From Massilia sp. Root418 (lineage in GTDB: Bacteria; Pseudomonadota; Gammaproteobacteria; Burkholderiales; Burkholderiaceae_D), in contig NZ_LMEC01000001.1 in assembly GCF_001425265.1 (NCBI RefSeq), forward strand, positions 454,036-518,035: a stretch of 64,000 bases of DNA. The letters are read 5' to 3'. The notes beneath the pieces are model-generated. The model saw nothing but the letters and a program-made list of their open reading frames with translations. It searched no databases and had not been told where the DNA came from. Below, piece by piece: positions 1-8,332 of this stretch (position 1 is the stretch's first letter; every line of letters begins with the position of its first letter). A program made the translations under genes and the position numbers.

Positions 1-1
1 C

Positions 2-364
<363 letters not shown>

Positions 365-391
365 CGGCCAGCCGCCTCGCGCCGGGCCGCC

Positions 392-2473
392 CTACACGCC
401 GCCGCCGACCAGGCGCGCCAGCGCGGGCGCCGGCATGGGCTTGCCGAACAGGTAGCCCTGGTAGGCCTGGCAGCCAAGCTGGCCGAGCAAGGCACACTGG
501 GCGTCGGTTTCCACGCCCTCGGCGATCACGTCCAGCTTCAGGCTGCGCGCCATGGCGATGATGGTGAGCACGATGGCCTGGTCGTTGCTGTCGTTGACCA
601 GGTCGCGCACGAAGGACTGGTCGATCTTCAGCTGGTCCAGCGGCAGGCGCTTCAGGTACTGCAGCGAAGAGTAGCCGGTGCCGAAGTCGTCCAGCGAGAA
701 GCGCACGCCGAGGCCGCGCAGCCCCTGCATGCTGGCGATGGTGTCGTCCATATTGTCCAGCAGGACGCCTTCGGTGAGTTCCAGCTTGAGCAACGCCGGA
801 TCGACGCCGTAGCGCTGCACCGCCGAGCTGACCTGCCCGCAAAAATCGCTCTGGTGGAACTGGCGCGCGCTGACGTTGACCGCCAGCGTGAGGCCGCGCA
901 TGGCCGGGTCGCTGCGCCAGGCGCGCAGCTGGGCGCAGGCGCTCTCCAGCACCCACTGCCCCAGCTGCAATATCATGCCGGTCTCTTCCGCCAGCGGGAT
1001 GAAGCGGGCCGGCGAGACGGCGCTGCCGTCCGGCTGGCGCCACCGGATCAGCGCTTCGGCGCCGAGCGGGCGCTGCAGGCGATCCACCTGCAGCTGGTAA
1101 TGCAGTTCGAATTGCTGGGTGTCGATGGCGTGGCGCAGCTCGTTTTCCAGCCGCGCGCGGTCGCTGATGCTGTCCTGCATGCTCTGGTCGAAGAAGCGCA
1201 TGCGGTTGCGGCCGGCCTGCTTGGCCTGGTACATGGCGATGTCGGCCTGCATCAGCACTTCGTCGGCCTGCGAGTGCATGCCTGCGCAAAACAGCGTGAT
1301 GCCGATGCTGGGCGTGCTGTGGCACTGGCGCTCGCCCAGCACGTAGGGGCGGTTCAGCGCCGCCAGGATCTTGCCGGCCAGCGCCTCGCTCTGCGTGGCG
1401 GCTTCGCGCGGTTGCGCGCTCAGCCCCTCCACCAGCACCACGAATTCGTCGCCGCCCAGGCGCGCCACGGTGTCGCCCTGGCGCAGGCAGGCGTGCAGCC
1501 GGGTGGCCACTTTTTGCAGCAGCAGGTCGCCGGTGCTGTGGCCCAGGGTTTCGTTGAGGGTCTTGAAGTCGTCCAGGTCGATGATCATCAGCGCGCCGTG
1601 GTGGCCGCTGGTGAGCGCCGCCGGCAGGGCCTGGGCCAGCCGCTCCAGCAGCATGCGGCGGTTCGGCAGGTGCGTGAGCGGATCGTAGAAGGCCAGGTTC
1701 TTGATCTGGTCGCTGGCCGCCTTGCTCAGCGTGATGTCGTTCAGCGATGCCACGTAGTGCGTGACGGCGCCGCCGCTGTCGCGCACCGCCGCGATATTCA
1801 GCAGTTCCGGATACACCTCTCCGTTCTTGCGGCGGTTCCACACCTCGCCCTGCCAGCGGCCGTTGGCGCCGATGGCGGCCCACATGCCCTGGTAGAAGGC
1901 GGCGTCGTGCCGGCCCGAGCTGAGCATGCCCGGCGTGCGCCCCACCGCTTCGGCGCTGCTGTAGCCCGTGATGCGGGTGAAGGACGCGTTCACCTGCAGG
2001 ATGATGCCGTCGGCGTCGGTCACCATCATGCCCTCGGGCGAATCGAAGGCGATGGCGGCAATGCGCAGGCCGGCCTCGTCCCGGCGCCGCTCAGTGATGT
2101 CGGTATGGGCCACCACGGCGCCGCGCCAGCCCGCGTCCAGCGGCGTGACGGACATGCCGAACCAGCGCTCCCCTTCCCTAGTCGCCAGCGCGTATTCCAT
2201 CTGGAAGCGCGCGCTGCGGCCCGCCAGCACTGCGGCGATGCCTTCATGGGCCTTCGCGCCATCGTGGCCCTGGCGGCAGGCCGCCAGATAGTTGCTGCCC
2301 ACCGCGCCTGCGGCATCCGGCCGGCAGGCGCCGTGGCTGGCAGCGAAGCGGCGCCAAGCGCGGTTCACTGCCAGGATGGTGCCGTCCGGGCTGAGTACGG
2401 CTATCTCGTCCGGCAAGGCGTCGAGCAGCGCGCTGGCCGCCACGCCGTGCACGGGGGTTTGGATGTCGTTCAT
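392..2473 (-). CDS. PAS-PAS-GGDEF-EAL cyclic-di-GMP turnover protein
   Basis: A 693-residue cytoplasmic signalling protein with no membrane segment. Two PAS domains cover roughly residues 10-240; the second holds the 'GWxGE/W-R-KNGE' style core. The GGDEF domain (about 250-420) has an intact GGDEF motif preceded by RQGD, a canonical RxxD inhibitory site. The EAL domain (about 430-690) keeps EALIRW, NVSARQF, the TE of LELTE, DDFGTGYSS, LKIDQSF and AEGVET. Synthesis and hydrolysis both look possible. The ATG at 2473 is preferred to an in-frame TTG at 2527 because the extra 18 residues resemble no domain. It is divergent from an FNR gene, and two FNR-type boxes lie between them, so oxygen control is likely. 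Confidence 0.9.
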   Translation of the reverse strand: MNDIQTPVHGVAASALLDALPDEIAVLSPDGTILAVNRAWRRFAASHGACRPDAAGAVGSNYLAACRQGHDGAKAHEGIAAVLAGRSARFQMEYALATREGERWFGMSVTPLDAGWRGAVVAHTDITERRRDEAGLRIAAIAFDSPEGMMVTDADGIILQVNASFTRITGYSSAEAVGRTPGMLSSGRHDAAFYQGMWAAIGANGRWQGEVWNRRKNGEVYPELLNIAAVRDSGGAVTHYVASLNDITLSKAASDQIKNLAFYDPLTHLPNRRMLLERLAQALPAALTSGHHGALMIIDLDDFKTLNETLGHSTGDLLLQKVATRLHACLRQGDTVARLGGDEFVVLVEGLSAQPREAATQSEALAGKILAALNRPYVLGERQCHSTPSIGITLFCAGMHSQADEVLMQADIAMYQAKQAGRNRMRFFDQSMQDSISDRARLENELRHAIDTQQFELHYQLQVDRLQRPLGAEALIRWRQPDGSAVSPARFIPLAEETGMILQLGQWVLESACAQLRAWRSDPAMRGLTLAVNVSARQFHQSDFCGQVSSAVQRYGVDPALLKLELTEGVLLDNMDDTIASMQGLRGLGVRFSLDDFGTGYSSLQYLKRLPLDQLKIDQSFVRDLVNDSNDQAIVLTIIAMARSLKLDVIAEGVETDAQCALLGQLGCQAYQGYLFGKPMPAPALARLVGGGV

Positions 2474-2532
2474 GAATGCTCGCTGATTGCTACGGGTGTT
2501 CGAGAGAATACTGACGTTGGGAAACAAAAAGA

Positions 2533-2546
2533 CTGATCTAGATCAA
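2533..2546. promoter_or_regulatory. FNR-type box, imperfect (CTGAT-CTAG-ATCAA)
   Basis: The site reads CTGATCTAGATCAA, one mismatch from the FNR consensus TTGAT-N4-ATCAA, and its core TGATCTAGATCA is a perfect palindrome. It lies 60 bases upstream of the ATG of the reverse-strand GGDEF-EAL gene and 63 bases from the second box that serves the divergent FNR gene. This places it well to act on the cyclic-di-GMP gene. The consensus is established knowledge; binding is inferred. Confidence 0.6.
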
Positions 2547-2595
2547 AAATTCCTGTGTTTTGCTGCACCGCGCAAGGAATGCCAATGCTGAGTTT

Positions 2596-2609
2596 TTGAT
2601 ATGGATCAA
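2596..2609. promoter_or_regulatory. FNR box, perfect consensus (TTGAT-ATGG-ATCAA)
   Basis: A perfect match to the FNR/Anr consensus. A TATTCT hexamer at 2632-2637 would give a start of transcription near 2644, putting the box centre at about -41.5. That is the standard class II activator position. The downstream gene encodes an FNR protein, so autoregulation is likely. An ATG at 2601 lies inside this box and is therefore a poor translation start. Confidence 0.85.
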
Positions 2610-2669
2610 AGGCGGTGCGGCGCGTGCTTGCTATTCTCCGGCTTCATGTATGAAAGGCTTCTTTCCAGA

Positions 2670-3449
2670 ATGAATCAATCGCCCGCACCGTTTTCTGTCA
2701 ACCGCGCCAGCGCAGCCAATTGCGCAAGCTGCGCCAACTGTCGGTGGCGTGCGCTGTGCCTGCCCTCGGGGCTGGCTGGCGGCGCGCTGGATGAGTTCGA
2801 ACGGGCAGTGGCGCAGCGGCGGCCTGTGGCTCGCCACGACCGGGTGGAAATCGGCGGCGCGCCGTTCGGCCAGCTGCACGCGGTATTGAGCGGCCAGTTC
2901 AAGTTGCAGCGCGCCGCGCCGGACGGCGGCATGCAGGTGCTGGGCTTCGCCATGCCGGGCGACCTGCTGGGGCTGGACGCCATCGGCACAGGCCGCTACG
3001 CCAACGACGCGGTGGCCTTGTCGGAGTGCGTGATCTGCACCATTCCCTATGCCTCGCTGGAGCAGCTGATGGCGCACCAGCCAGCGCTGGCGCGGCGCCT
3101 GTCGCAGCTGCTGAGCGCCAGCCTGGCGCAGCGCCAGGACCAGATGCTCTTCCTCGGCAATGCGCGCGCGCCGCAGCGGCTGGCGCGCCTGCTGCTCGAC
3201 CTGGGTGGGCGCTACAGCGAGCGCGGCGGCTCGGCGACCGATTTCCAGCTTTGCATGTCGCGCGAGGACCTAGCCGCCTACCTGGCGCTGACGGTGGAGA
3301 GCGTGAGCCGGCTATTGTCCATGTTCAAGCAGAACGGGCTGCTGGCGGTAAGCAACCGCGCCATTACCCTGCTCGACACGGCGGGGCTGCGCGCGATCGC
3401 GGCGCCGCCTGCGGCCACGTCCAGCCTGCCGGTGTTGCACTCGGCTTGA
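2670..3449 (+). CDS. fnr: FNR-type oxygen-sensing transcription regulator (first copy)
   Basis: A 259-residue Crp/Fnr-family regulator. The N-terminus carries C21-x2-C24-x5-C30, which aligns with E. coli Fnr C20/C23/C29. C123, in an ICTIPY segment, matches Fnr C122, so a complete 4Fe-4S ligand set is present. A cyclic-nucleotide-binding-like beta-roll follows. The C-terminal helix-turn-helix begins at MSREDLAAYL and has E-x2-SR in its recognition helix, the Fnr type that reads TTGAT. Extra cysteines C18 and C120 flank the ligands. I chose the ATG at 2670; an in-frame ATG at 2601 sits inside the FNR box, upstream of the likely transcription start. It is divergent from the GGDEF-EAL gene and probably autoregulated. 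Confidence 0.9.
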   Translation: MNQSPAPFSVNRASAANCASCANCRWRALCLPSGLAGGALDEFERAVAQRRPVARHDRVEIGGAPFGQLHAVLSGQFKLQRAAPDGGMQVLGFAMPGDLLGLDAIGTGRYANDAVALSECVICTIPYASLEQLMAHQPALARRLSQLLSASLAQRQDQMLFLGNARAPQRLARLLLDLGGRYSERGGSATDFQLCMSREDLAAYLALTVESVSRLLSMFKQNGLLAVSNRAITLLDTAGLRAIAAPPAATSSLPVLHSA

Positions 3450-3461
3450 ACCAGGCGCCCT

Positions 3462-5645
3462 TTACGCAGGCTGGGCACGGCTGAACTGGTCGCGCCCGCG
3501 CCGCTTGGCCACGTACATGGCGCCGTCGCTGGCGCGCAGCAGCGTTTCGGCGTCGCGTCCGTGTTCGGGATAGAACGCCAGGCCGATGCTGGCCGACACT
3601 TGCGCGCTGCCTTCGCCCAACGGCACCGGCTGGCGCACCGCCTGCAATGCCCGCAACACGATTTCCTCGGCCTGGCCGGGACTGTCCAGGTCCGCCAGCA
3701 GCAACAGGAATTCGTCGCCGCCCAAGCGCGCCACGGTGTCGTTGGCGCGCACCACGCGCTTCAGGCGCTGCGCCACCTCCACCAGCACCGCGTCGCCTGC
3801 CTCATGGCCGCGCTCGTCGTTGACGGCCTTGAATCCGTCCAGGTCCAGCGCGCACACGGCCAGGGGGCCGCCCTGGCGCCGCGCGCGCGCCAGCGCCTGC
3901 TGCAGGCGGTCCGCCAGCAGGCGCCGGTTGGGCAGCTGGGTCAGCGGATCGATGTGGGCTGCACGTTCGATTTCCTCCTGCTGCAGGCGCTGGTCGGTGA
4001 TGTCCGTGAACAGCGCGATATAGTGGCTGACCTCGCCGGCCCGGTCCAGCACCCGCGTGATGGTGAGGTAGGCGGCAAACAGCGTGCCGTCGCGGCGCCG
4101 GTCCCAGATCTGCCCCTGCCAATGCCCTTGCGTGTCGATGGCGTGCCACATGGCATCATAGAAGTCCGGCGCGTGGCGGCCGGACTGCAGCACGCTGGTG
4201 GACTGCCCCAGCAGCTCGTGGCGGGCATAGCCGCTCATGGCAAGGAAGGCCGGATTGACGTCGATAATGCGCAGTTCGGCATTGGCCAGCATGATGCCTT
4301 CGGACGCCGCGCTGAACACGCTGGCCGACAGGTGCAGGCGCCGCTCGGCTGCTTCGCGCGCAGCCAGCATCTGGTTGAACTGTTGCGCCAGCGTGGCAAT
4401 TTCGCGCGGCCCGTCCAGCGGCGCCCTGGCGCCCAGCTGGCCTTGGGCCGCGCGGCCCGCCGCTTCCCGCAAGCGGGCCAGCGAACGCAGGGTGCGGCGG
4501 TTGAAGCGCCAGGCCATGGCGGCGCCGCCGCACAGCGCGGCCAGCACGGCTGCCGCCGCGCCGGCCAGGCCGCGCCGCAGGCCCAGCAGCAGCACGTCGC
4601 GTTCGATGCGCAGGGCCACGGTCCAGCCGGAGCGGGCCGAACGGCTGTAGGCCAGCAAGTGGCCGTCGCCGCCCAGCTTGCCTTCGGCACGGGTGGCCAG
4701 CGCCGCCAGGATCAGCGGCTCCCCTGGCGTGCCAGTGGCCTCCGGCCCGGCGCCGCTGTGCGCAAGCACCGTGCCGGCACGGTCCAGCAGCACCGCGCCA
4801 TAGCCGGACGGCAGGCGCTGGCGGGCCAGGACTTCCTGCAAGCCCGCCACCGGCTGGCCATACAGCAGCACGCCGGCCCCGCCTCCGTTCGCGCGGCTGC
4901 CTTCGCCGTGGCGCCGCGCCGGCAGCTGGACAGGGATGGCCAGCGCAACCACCGGGCGGCGGCGCACGGTGCCGGTGAACAGCCCGGACACGGCCGGCTG
5001 GCCGGAGGCGACCACGCTGGCCACCAGCTCCAGCGCGCCAGTCTTTGGCAGCGGCGTGCCCCAGGGCGCCAGGGTGTTCATCAATTGCTGGCCGTCGGCC
5101 CGGATCAGGGCGACGGCGCTGTCGCCCGCGCCGGGGCCCATCGCCGCGCTTGCCTGGCGCTGGAACGCTGCCAGGTCGCCCGCCGCCAGCTGCGGCGACA
5201 GCGCCAGCACTTCCAGGCGCGCCTGGCGGTTGGCCAGCAAGCCGTCGACCACCTGGGATAGTGCGCGCGCCGTTTGCAGGGCGCCGTTTTCCAGCTGGCG
5301 TTCGCGTTCGAAGTAGAGCGTGGCGGCAAAGATGCAGCCGATCGCCAGTGCAGGCAGGAGCACGATGGCGAACAGCGCAGCCAGGCGGCCGTGGCCGGCG
5401 GCCGGCAGCGCGCCGGCTGGCTTGCCGGTCAGCACGGCGGACTGTCCCGCGGCATGGTCCGAAGCCTTGTTCGGGACCTGATCCAAGGCCAGGTCCGGGG
5501 CCAGGTTCGGGGCCTGATCGAAAGCCTGGTCCGGAGTCTGATCCGAGGCCTGCCCAGGGGGCTGCGTAGGGGGCTGCGTAGCGGGCTGCGTAGGGGGCAG
5601 CTTGCCGTCCTGCTTGGCGTCCTCTGTTGCGCCGGTATTCCGCAT
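3462..5645 (-). CDS. Membrane-bound sensor diguanylate cyclase (dCache-HAMP-PAS-GGDEF)
   Basis: A 727-residue protein. The ATG at 5645 has a strong GGGAGGTG site six bases or so upstream, unlike the in-frame starts further up. Residues 1-80 form a Q/P/D-rich low-complexity cytoplasmic leader. A transmembrane helix (about 85-110) is followed by a periplasmic Cache-like sensor, a second helix near residue 350, a HAMP region, and a PAS domain containing GHWQGQIWDRRRDG. The C-terminal GGDEF domain has an intact GGDEF with RAND five residues before it, an intact RxxD product-inhibition site. No EAL domain is present, so it should only make c-di-GMP. An FNR-like box lies 84 bases before its start. 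Confidence 0.9.
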   Translation of the reverse strand: MRNTGATEDAKQDGKLPPTQPATQPPTQPPGQASDQTPDQAFDQAPNLAPDLALDQVPNKASDHAAGQSAVLTGKPAGALPAAGHGRLAALFAIVLLPALAIGCIFAATLYFERERQLENGALQTARALSQVVDGLLANRQARLEVLALSPQLAAGDLAAFQRQASAAMGPGAGDSAVALIRADGQQLMNTLAPWGTPLPKTGALELVASVVASGQPAVSGLFTGTVRRRPVVALAIPVQLPARRHGEGSRANGGGAGVLLYGQPVAGLQEVLARQRLPSGYGAVLLDRAGTVLAHSGAGPEATGTPGEPLILAALATRAEGKLGGDGHLLAYSRSARSGWTVALRIERDVLLLGLRRGLAGAAAAVLAALCGGAAMAWRFNRRTLRSLARLREAAGRAAQGQLGARAPLDGPREIATLAQQFNQMLAAREAAERRLHLSASVFSAASEGIMLANAELRIIDVNPAFLAMSGYARHELLGQSTSVLQSGRHAPDFYDAMWHAIDTQGHWQGQIWDRRRDGTLFAAYLTITRVLDRAGEVSHYIALFTDITDQRLQQEEIERAAHIDPLTQLPNRRLLADRLQQALARARRQGGPLAVCALDLDGFKAVNDERGHEAGDAVLVEVAQRLKRVVRANDTVARLGGDEFLLLLADLDSPGQAEEIVLRALQAVRQPVPLGEGSAQVSASIGLAFYPEHGRDAETLLRASDGAMYVAKRRGRDQFSRAQPA
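5440..5600 (-). repeat. Low-complexity Q/P/D-rich coding repeat
   Basis: This stretch encodes the N-terminal leader of the diguanylate cyclase as near-tandem units such as TQPPTQPP, SDQTPDQAFDQ and APDLALDQ. At the DNA level it shows short direct repeats of gggctgcgta and of a degenerate cctgatc unit. It is probably a disordered tether expanded by slippage. Its role is unknown. Confidence 0.7.
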
Positions 5646-5728
5646 CTGCACCTCCCGTTTTGCTACCACCATTATCGCGGCGGCGCGAGCCCGCTGGTCA
5701 AAGACGGGCACCAAAGTTGCAGGGGGTC

Positions 5729-5742
5729 TTGACCTGGATCAA
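5729..5742. promoter_or_regulatory. FNR-type box (TTGAC-CTGG-ATCAA)
   Basis: One base from the FNR consensus and identical to the box at 12122-12135. It lies between the NarL-type regulator gene and the diguanylate cyclase gene, both on the reverse strand, 84 bases before the cyclase ATG. I could not find a good -10 hexamer at the class II distance, so its mode of action is open. Confidence 0.65.
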
Positions 5743-5760
5743 GCGCAGGCGCTGCGGCCC

Positions 5761-6396
5761 TTAAATCATACCGTGTTCAATGGCATAGCGGGTGAGTTCC
5801 GCGTTGCTAGCCATGCCCATCTTGTCCAGGATGCGGGTGCGGTAGGTGGTAACCGTGTTCGGGCTCAGGTGCAACAGTTCACCGATGCGCACCAGGGCTT
5901 CCCCGGCGGCGATCAGCTTGAACACTTCCAGTTCGCGGTCGGACAGCGCCTCATGGTCGCCGGCGCCGCCGCCGCCCACCAGCATGGCCAGCTTTTCCAC
6001 CAGCGCGGGGCTGACGTGCTTGCCGCCCGCAGCCGCCTTGCGCACCGCCTCCACCAGCGTGGCCGTGGGCGCGTCCTTGGTCAGATAGCCGGCCGCGCCC
6101 GACTTCAAGGCGCGCACCGCGTAAATCTCTTCCGAATAGGTGCTCAACATGAGCACCGCCATGCGCGGCCGTTCGCTGCGCAGCACCTTCAGCAGTTCCA
6201 GCCCGTTCTTGCCCGGCATGGTGATGTCCACCAGGGCCACGTCGAACTCCTGCTCCGCCACGCGCTGCATGGCTTCGGCCGCGTTGCCCGCCTCGCCCGT
6301 CACTTCAATACCGCTGGCCGTGCCCAGCATCAGGCGCACGCCATTGCGGGCGATGGCGTGGTCGTCCACCAGCAGTACGCGGATCGCGTCAGTCAT
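5761..6396 (-). CDS. NarL/FixJ-family response regulator
   Basis: A 211-residue two-domain regulator. The receiver domain (about 5-125) has the DD pair in LLVDDH, the phospho-acceptor Asp in VALVDITMPG, the T/S of MLSTY and the Lys of YLTKD. A LuxR-type helix-turn-helix fills the C-terminus, from LSDRELEVFKLIAAG to the last residues. Its start overlaps the end of the upstream HisKA_3 kinase gene by 8 bases, a typical cognate-pair arrangement. It is the last gene of a four-gene phosphorelay operon. Targets are unknown; a palindrome at 12085-12100 is a speculative candidate site. Confidence 0.92.
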   Translation of the reverse strand: MTDAIRVLLVDDHAIARNGVRLMLGTASGIEVTGEAGNAAEAMQRVAEQEFDVALVDITMPGKNGLELLKVLRSERPRMAVLMLSTYSEEIYAVRALKSGAAGYLTKDAPTATLVEAVRKAAAGGKHVSPALVEKLAMLVGGGGAGDHEALSDRELEVFKLIAAGEALVRIGELLHLSPNTVTTYRTRILDKMGMASNAELTRYAIEHGMI

Positions 6397-7915
6397 GATT
6401 GTTCTCCAGGGGTGGCGGCTGGTCCACCGGCAGCGCCAGTGGCAAATACAGTGTCAGCACCGTGCCGCCGGCGCCGCCGTTGATGGTCAGCTCGCCGCCA
6501 AAGCTGCGGCTGCGCTCGTGCATGCCCAGGATGCCCCAGGACTCGCGCCGCAGCAGCCCTTCGGCGCCGATGCCCTTGCCGTTGTCGGACACGGTCAGCC
6601 GCAAGCCGTCCGGCTCGCGCTCCACCGCCACGCGCGCCTCGCTGGCGCCGGCGTGCCGCACCACGTTGGTCAGCGCTTCCTGCACGATGCGGAACACCAT
6701 GGTGCTGCGCTCGGCGTCCAGTTCCAGCCCGGCCGCGCGCGCGTCGATGCTGCACACGCAGCGCAGCCCGGCGCGCAGCGCCACCTGGCCGGCATACCAT
6801 TCCAGCGCCGCCCACACCCCCAGCTGGTCCAGCACGCTGGGCCGCAGGTCGGTGATGACGCGCCGCACGGTCTCGATGGCGGTTTGCACCAGGTCCGCCG
6901 TGTCCGCCAGCAGCGGCTCGGGCGCGCGTCCGGCCGCCACCGCGCGCTCCTGGGCCACCAGGATGTAGGCGCGGATGCCGGTCAGCAGGCCGCCCAGCTC
7001 GTCGTGGATCTCCTGCGCGATGCGCTTGCGCTCTTCTTCCTTGATGCGTTCCTGGTGCGCGCCCAGCCGGCGCAGTTCTTCCTGGGACTGGCGCAAGGCC
7101 TGCTCGGCTGCCTTGCTGGCGGTGATATCGATCAGCAGACCCTGCAGCACGGCCGCGCCCGGCCCCGCGCCGGCGCTGCCGGGCACGGGATCGGCCTGGT
7201 CGCGCACCCACAGCGCGCCGCCGAAACGCGGCAGCAGCCGGTATTCCACGCGCAGGGCCTGCGCGCCGGCGCGGCTGGCGCACACCTGCGCCCAGGCCCG
7301 TTCGCGGTCGTCCGGGTGCATGCGTTCGCGCGGCAGACTGGGGTCGGCCAGCCATTCCTCCGGCGTGTAGCCCAGCAGGCGGATCTGCGGGCTGACATAC
7401 TCCAGCACCGCATCCGGCCCCGTGCCGGCCACGTAGCTCACCGCGTGGATCTGCTCGACCAGGGTGCGGAAGCGCGCTTCGGCCTGCTGCTTGTCGGCGC
7501 GCAGGCGCTGCTCGCGCAGCATGCGCTCGATGCCGGCCGGCAGCAGCTCCAGGTAGCGCCCTTCGGCGTCCTTGACCAGGTAGTCGCGCGCGCCGCGCCG
7601 CATGGCTTCGGCGGCCACGGTGGCGCTGTCGGCGCCGGTCAGCATCATGACCGGCGGCGCGTCCCCGCCCGGGCGGCTGGCGGCCAGGCCGGCCAGGAAC
7701 TCCAGCCCGGTCAGGTCCGGCAGGTTGTAGTCCAGCAACACGCAGTCGGCCTCGCCGGCCAGCGCCATGGCCAGCCCCTGCTGGCCGGTCTCCGCTTCCA
7801 GCAGCTGGTAGGTGCCGGCGGCGCGGAAGGCGCGCCGGCAGGCCATGCGGTCGACCAGGTCATCTTCGACGATCAGGACGCGCACCGGCGGCGCCGACAG
7901 GGTCTGGCTATCCAT
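6389..7915 (-). CDS. REC-PAS-HisKA_3 hybrid histidine kinase (NarX/UhpB type)
   Basis: A 508-residue soluble kinase. An N-terminal receiver domain (about 10-130) has IVEDD and the acceptor Asp in CVLLDYNLPD. A PAS domain (about 150-270) is followed by a HisKA_3 dimerisation helix with its phospho-His in IAQEIHDELGG (about 305-320). The C-terminal ATPase domain keeps the N-box NVVRHA and the G-box DNGKGIG. The N-terminal receiver suggests that it accepts an input signal from the upstream relay. It starts three bases after the stop of the single-receiver gene and overlaps the NarL-type regulator by 8 bases. No membrane segment is seen, so sensing is cytoplasmic or relayed. Confidence 0.92.
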   Translation of the reverse strand: MDSQTLSAPPVRVLIVEDDLVDRMACRRAFRAAGTYQLLEAETGQQGLAMALAGEADCVLLDYNLPDLTGLEFLAGLAASRPGGDAPPVMMLTGADSATVAAEAMRRGARDYLVKDAEGRYLELLPAGIERMLREQRLRADKQQAEARFRTLVEQIHAVSYVAGTGPDAVLEYVSPQIRLLGYTPEEWLADPSLPRERMHPDDRERAWAQVCASRAGAQALRVEYRLLPRFGGALWVRDQADPVPGSAGAGPGAAVLQGLLIDITASKAAEQALRQSQEELRRLGAHQERIKEEERKRIAQEIHDELGGLLTGIRAYILVAQERAVAAGRAPEPLLADTADLVQTAIETVRRVITDLRPSVLDQLGVWAALEWYAGQVALRAGLRCVCSIDARAAGLELDAERSTMVFRIVQEALTNVVRHAGASEARVAVEREPDGLRLTVSDNGKGIGAEGLLRRESWGILGMHERSRSFGGELTINGGAGGTVLTLYLPLALPVDQPPPLENNHD

Positions 7916-7918
7916 GGT

Positions 7919-8332
7919 TCAGGGCATCTCGCTCATGGTCCAGTAGCGGTCGATGGAGCGCATCACTTCCACGAAGGCGCGGTAATCGACCGGCTTGGCC
8001 ATGTAGCCGGCCACGCCCAGGTCGAAGCTGCTGACCTTGTCTTGCTGCTCTGCCGAGGTGGTCAGCACCACCACCGGGATGGGGCGCAGCGCGGCATCGT
8101 TCTTGGCTTCGCGCAGGAACTCGATGCCGCTCATGATGGGCATGTTCAGGTCCAGCAGGATGATGCAGGGGCGTTCGCTGCCGGGCGTGCGCAGGTAGTC
8201 CAGCGCGGCTTCGCCGTGCTCCACCGCTACCACCGGGTTGCTCACGCCGATCTCCTTCAGGGCGCGCTTGACGGTCATCACGTCCACGCTGTCGTCTTCA
8301 ATCAGGAGTATGGGCTTGCTTGCGTTCTTCAT
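7919..8332 (-). CDS. Single-domain response regulator (Rcp1/CheY-like)
   Basis: A 137-residue stand-alone receiver with IEDDSVD, acceptor Asp in IILLDLNMP, the Thr of VVLTTS and the Lys of YMAKPVD. There is no output domain. The sequence style is that of Rcp1-like regulators found next to PAS or phytochrome kinases. Its ATG overlaps the stop of the upstream kinase by four bases (ATGA), and three bases separate it from the next kinase. It most likely shuttles phosphate between the FixL-like kinase and the hybrid kinase; this is inferred from gene order. Confidence 0.92.
   Translation of the reverse strand: MKNASKPILLIEDDSVDVMTVKRALKEIGVSNPVVAVEHGEAALDYLRTPGSERPCIILLDLNMPIMSGIEFLREAKNDAALRPIPVVVLTTSAEQQDKVSSFDLGVAGYMAKPVDYRAFVEVMRSIDRYWTMSEMP

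Noticed and set aside
854..2536. Long forward-strand open frame opposite the GGDEF-EAL gene
   Set aside because: It is a GC-rich antisense shadow; its translation has no domain and the reverse strand carries full PAS, GGDEF and EAL motifs. The same applies to the other long antisense frames.
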